A stretch of 64,000 nt of DNA from JAHEZL01 sp046074525 (GTDB lineage: Bacteria; Bacteroidota; Bacteroidia; Flavobacteriales_C; GCA-002722245). Where the stretch lies: NCBI GenBank assembly GCA_046074525.1, contig JBJTOK010000021.1, positions 94,013-158,012 on the forward strand, written 5' to 3'. The first letter of the stretch is position 1; each line of letters begins with the position of its first letter. The position numbers and the translations under genes were made by a program. The notes beneath the pieces are model-generated. The model was not told the origin of the DNA and searched no databases. It saw nothing but the letters and a program-made list of their open reading frames with translations. Positions 62,206 through 64,000 of the stretch are shown here, piece by piece.

Positions 62206-63336
62206 TTACAGTTTGCTTGCATCCAGGCCGAAGATGAAAGCCATTTTAGCGATGGCGTTATCCAGGTTGGTAGTGGTAACTGTGTAAAGGTTGATTGAAT
62301 TTCCGGTTTTGAAATAGTTCATTAAAATTTCCAAATCTGCATCAGAAATTGTTTTTGCAGAATTGTATCTGAAAGCGCGGAGAAAGCCCACTCCCTCCGA
62401 CAGGTTGTGGTTGAATGTGGCTGGTGCTGCAATGTTTGTTTTGGCTCCTTTCACGTAAGCGATAAAACGGGCAGCAACCACTTTTTCCCATGTTTTTACA
62501 ACGATGTCACGGGCTGCATCACGGCCGGTGGCATCTTTGTTGGTGATTGCGGCACGCCCTTTCAGCCATGCATCCATGATGGTTTGGTTGACAGTGGTGG
62601 TTCCTCCCAGGGCTTTGCTCACGGAATTACAGTAGCTACCCCAGTTTTTCAGGCCAGAAAGGTTTGTAGGGAAGTCAACAGGAACACCAAAGTATCCGAA
62701 AGCTTCATCCCATGCACGCTCCTGTGCAGTAGTGCCATTGGTTACGGTGGTATTATCGTAAGAGCCGATGTTGTTCAGGATATTGGTTGCCTGGTAGTAG
62801 AACACAGCGCCCATGATTCCTTTTTCAATATATTCTTTGTATTCAAATCCGGCTGTATCCACGAGGATGTATCGTGTACCGTTGATCAGTTTGCCAGCTA
62901 CGCCATTGGAAGCTGTAGTGACAGTTGGATTGGCTGAAGCTGTAATACTTGCCGCAACAGCATCCATGAAGTTGGCTTCAATTTCGGCCTGTGCATTATA
63001 AGCATTACCGGTTTTGTCTTTCAAGTTAATACCGCTATTGTTGAGGGTATCATTGGTAAACTGCGCGTTTACGTTTGCATACATGTCTTTCAGCATTTGT
63101 GCATCCAGAGTTCCATGTGCAGTATTGACATGGGTTGTTTTGATGTAGTTTGTTAATTCTCCCAACATAGCGATGCGCTGCGTAGAAGCAGTGAAATCTG
63201 CATTAGCAAAATTGTAGGTGGCAGGAACAGTATAATCTGTGTTGTCATCATCATCTGTAGGGTCGACTTTTTTACAACCTACAGCTAAGGTCATTACTGC
63301 GGAAAGCAGGAGTATTGATATTCTTTTTGTTTTCAT
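62206..63336 (-). CDS. DUF4856 lipoprotein
   Basis: The 376-residue product has a lipoprotein signal (MTLAVGC, Cys21), an aspartate-rich linker (DPTDDDDNTDY) and a mostly helical domain. YTVPATYNFANADFTASTQRI and ISDADLEILMNYFKTGNSINLYTV match what I recall of DUF4856, a Bacteroidota family related in fold to imelysin. It is the first gene of the operon with its own promoter. A role in envelope metal or iron-complex handling follows from context only. The function is unknown. Confidence 0.82.
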   Translation of the reverse strand: MKTKRISILLLSAVMTLAVGCKKVDPTDDDDNTDYTVPATYNFANADFTASTQRIAMLGELTNYIKTTHVNTAHGTLDAQMLKDMYANVNAQFTNDTLNNSGINLKDKTGNAYNAQAEIEANFMDAVAASITASANPTVTTASNGVAGKLINGTRYILVDTAGFEYKEYIEKGIMGAVFYYQATNILNNIGSYDNTTVTNGTTAQERAWDEAFGYFGVPVDFPTNLSGLKNWGSYCNSVSKALGGTTTVNQTIMDAWLKGRAAITNKDATGRDAARDIVVKTWEKVVAARFIAYVKGAKTNIAAPATFNHNLSEGVGFLRAFRYNSAKTISDADLEILMNYFKTGNSINLYTVTTTNLDNAIAKMAFIFGLDASKL

Positions 63337-63361
63337 TTACTGATAGTTAAAATTTACGTTG

Positions 63362-63393
63362 CAAACCTAGTCCGGATATCAAAAGACTACAAT
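63362..63393 (-). promoter_or_regulatory. Promoter of the DUF4856-imelysin-HTTM-TonB operon
   Basis: On the minus strand ATTG (63393-63390), 20 bases, then TAGGTTTG (63369-63362) fits the Bacteroidota consensus with one mismatch in the -33 box. It lies about 25 bases before the ATG at 63336. Confidence 0.6.
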
Positions 63394-63414
63394 ACCATAA
63401 AGTTGGTATTATGG
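63391..63414. promoter_or_regulatory. Inverted repeats at the -33 region of the DUF4856 promoter
   Basis: AATACCA (63391-63397) pairs with TGGTATT (63404-63410), and CCATAA (63395-63400) with TTATGG (63409-63414), in an interlocked dyad overlapping the -33 box. It is a candidate operator, perhaps for an iron-type regulator, but matches no binding site I know. Confidence 0.4.
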
Positions 63415-63425
63415 CTGCCCTATAT

Positions 63426-63449
63426 GTGGGATATCAGTAGAGATCCCAC
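63426..63449. repeat. Intergenic dyad GTGGGAT/ATCCCAC
   Basis: GTGGGAT (63426-63432) and ATCCCAC (63443-63449) form a 7-base stem with a 10-base loop. On the plus strand it is followed by TTCTTTTTAT. No plus-strand gene precedes it. It may end transcription of the D-LDH remnant or be another binding site. Confidence 0.4.
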
Positions 63450-63499
63450 TTCTTTTTATGGTCTATTGTTTTGTTTATCAGTATTTTGTGATTTTTAAG

Positions 63500-63889
63500 C
63501 TATAGCAGATTCGGACAATTTTTGTTTTGGGCAAAGCAGTTAAGGTTCATTAAGGTGGTTTCTGTAATGTTTTTAAGAGCAGTTTCTGTGAGGAAAGCCT
63601 GGTGACCAGTAATTAATACATTGTCGAAAGAAAGTAATTTTTTCAGCACAGGATCGATATTGCTATTGCGATGGTCATGGAAAAATATGCCTTTTTCAAA
63701 TTCGTACACGTCCAGTCCAATGCCACCAAACCATCCTTTTTCGAGGAAGGTGATTAAGTCGTTGGTATTAATTATAGGGCCTCGGGCAGTATTAATGATA
63801 AAAACATTTTTTTTCATCATGTTGAAGGCTGTCTGATTTATTAAATGCCTGCTGTGTTCATTTAGGGGACAATGAACATAGCCGTCAAC
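63500..63889 (-). pseudogene. D-lactate dehydrogenase remnant (5'-truncated)
   Basis: The frame from 63889 to 63500 encodes about 130 residues identical in plan to the second half of D-2-hydroxyacid (D-lactate) dehydrogenases: VHCPLNEHSRHLIN, MKKNVFIINTARGPIIN, IGLDVYEFE, VLITGHQAFLTETALKNI. Just before it comes a TAA (63892-63890), and all three minus-strand frames have stops within 63890-63964. The N-terminal catalytic half and the GxGxxG NAD site are thus missing or frameshifted. The first internal ATG is at 63820. It is most likely a pseudogene, but its other half could lie beyond the window edge. Confidence 0.65.
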
Positions 63890-64000
63890 TTAAGCAATAT
63901 TTCATAATATTCATAGGGGTTTGACGATGCTTTTTAAATTCTTTTATACAGGTGTTCCGGAAAACAGAATTCATTTTCATTAATACTACTTCAGAGGTTG
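63890..64000. other. Non-coding end of the window
   Basis: Minus-strand frames are all interrupted here. A 33-codon frame ending near 63890 shows no similarity that I recognise, and one frame reads EYYEILLK just before the D-LDH remnant, which might be a frameshifted continuation of it. Nothing else is seen. Confidence 0.4.

Noticed and set aside
1..64000. tRNA and rRNA genes
   Set aside because: I scanned the gaps by eye for cloverleaf and rRNA-like stretches and saw none, although a dedicated search could find what I missed.

Overview
The window comes from a chromosome of a member of the Bacteroidota (flavobacteria/sphingobacteria-like). The evidence is: several exported proteins with type IX secretion (T9SS) C-terminal sorting domains, including a gliding-motility-type C-terminal domain; promoters of the TTTG-N19-21-TAnnTTTG type; few Shine-Dalgarno sequences; and lineage-typical families (the DUF6452/DUF6048 pair, DUF4856, SPOR and carboxypeptidase-regulatory TonB receptors). 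I saw no rRNA, tRNA, CRISPR array, transposase or prophage. Genes are dense and no gap reaches 300 bases.

Layout. 0-6 kb: a radical SAM/SPASM protein, a yceI-marR operon with a palindrome in its promoter, and the tig-clpP-clpX proteostasis operon. 6-11 kb: an ECF sigma factor overlapping a 75-residue membrane protein, a lipoprotein/outer-membrane pair, a 2-oxoglutarate oxygenase, a nitroreductase, phosphatidylserine decarboxylase with a LysE-type exporter, and an orphan HigA-like N-terminal domain. 11-26 kb: mostly exported surface proteins (a 1376-residue gliding-type adhesin with four 213-bp tandem repeats, two further surface proteins, an S74-chaperoned fibre and a TPR protein), with prfC, an ArfB-like rescue factor and a SPOR protein between them. 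26-31 kb: ettA, an acyltransferase, hisS and a glycosyltransferase.

31-41.6 kb: a ten-gene minus-strand operon dedicated to nucleotide sugars. It holds a WbpA/TviB, WbpB, WbpE and WbpD set for UDP-2,3-diacetamido-2,3-dideoxy-glucuronate, Ugd plus a UDP-xylose synthase, GalE, RfbB, a WbpP-like epimerase and a CpsB/YwqE phosphatase. There is no glycosyltransferase, flippase or polymerase in it. In Porphyromonas the Wbp pathway makes the sugar that links T9SS cargo to A-LPS, so this operon and the many T9SS cargo genes may be functionally tied.

41-50 kb: an outer-membrane protein with kdtA, pirin, a second copy of the uncharacterised 'AEKR' family, and an apparent ribose/ADP-ribose salvage operon (ribokinase, GRP-type permease, ADP-ribosylglycohydrolase lipoprotein). 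49-57 kb: a T9SS metallophosphoesterase, a molybdate operon (modA, di-Mop molbindin, modB, modC), a HAD phosphatase, crcB with a clear fluoride riboswitch, and a T9SS GH5 glycanase. 57-63.4 kb: an operon of DUF4856 lipoprotein, imelysin-like lipoprotein, HTTM/vitamin-K-carboxylase-like membrane enzyme and TonB receptor, linked by TAATG stop/start overlaps. This is my best candidate for an undescribed system. The window ends in a 5'-truncated D-lactate dehydrogenase remnant.

Functions are inferred from motifs read by eye. No database search was run.
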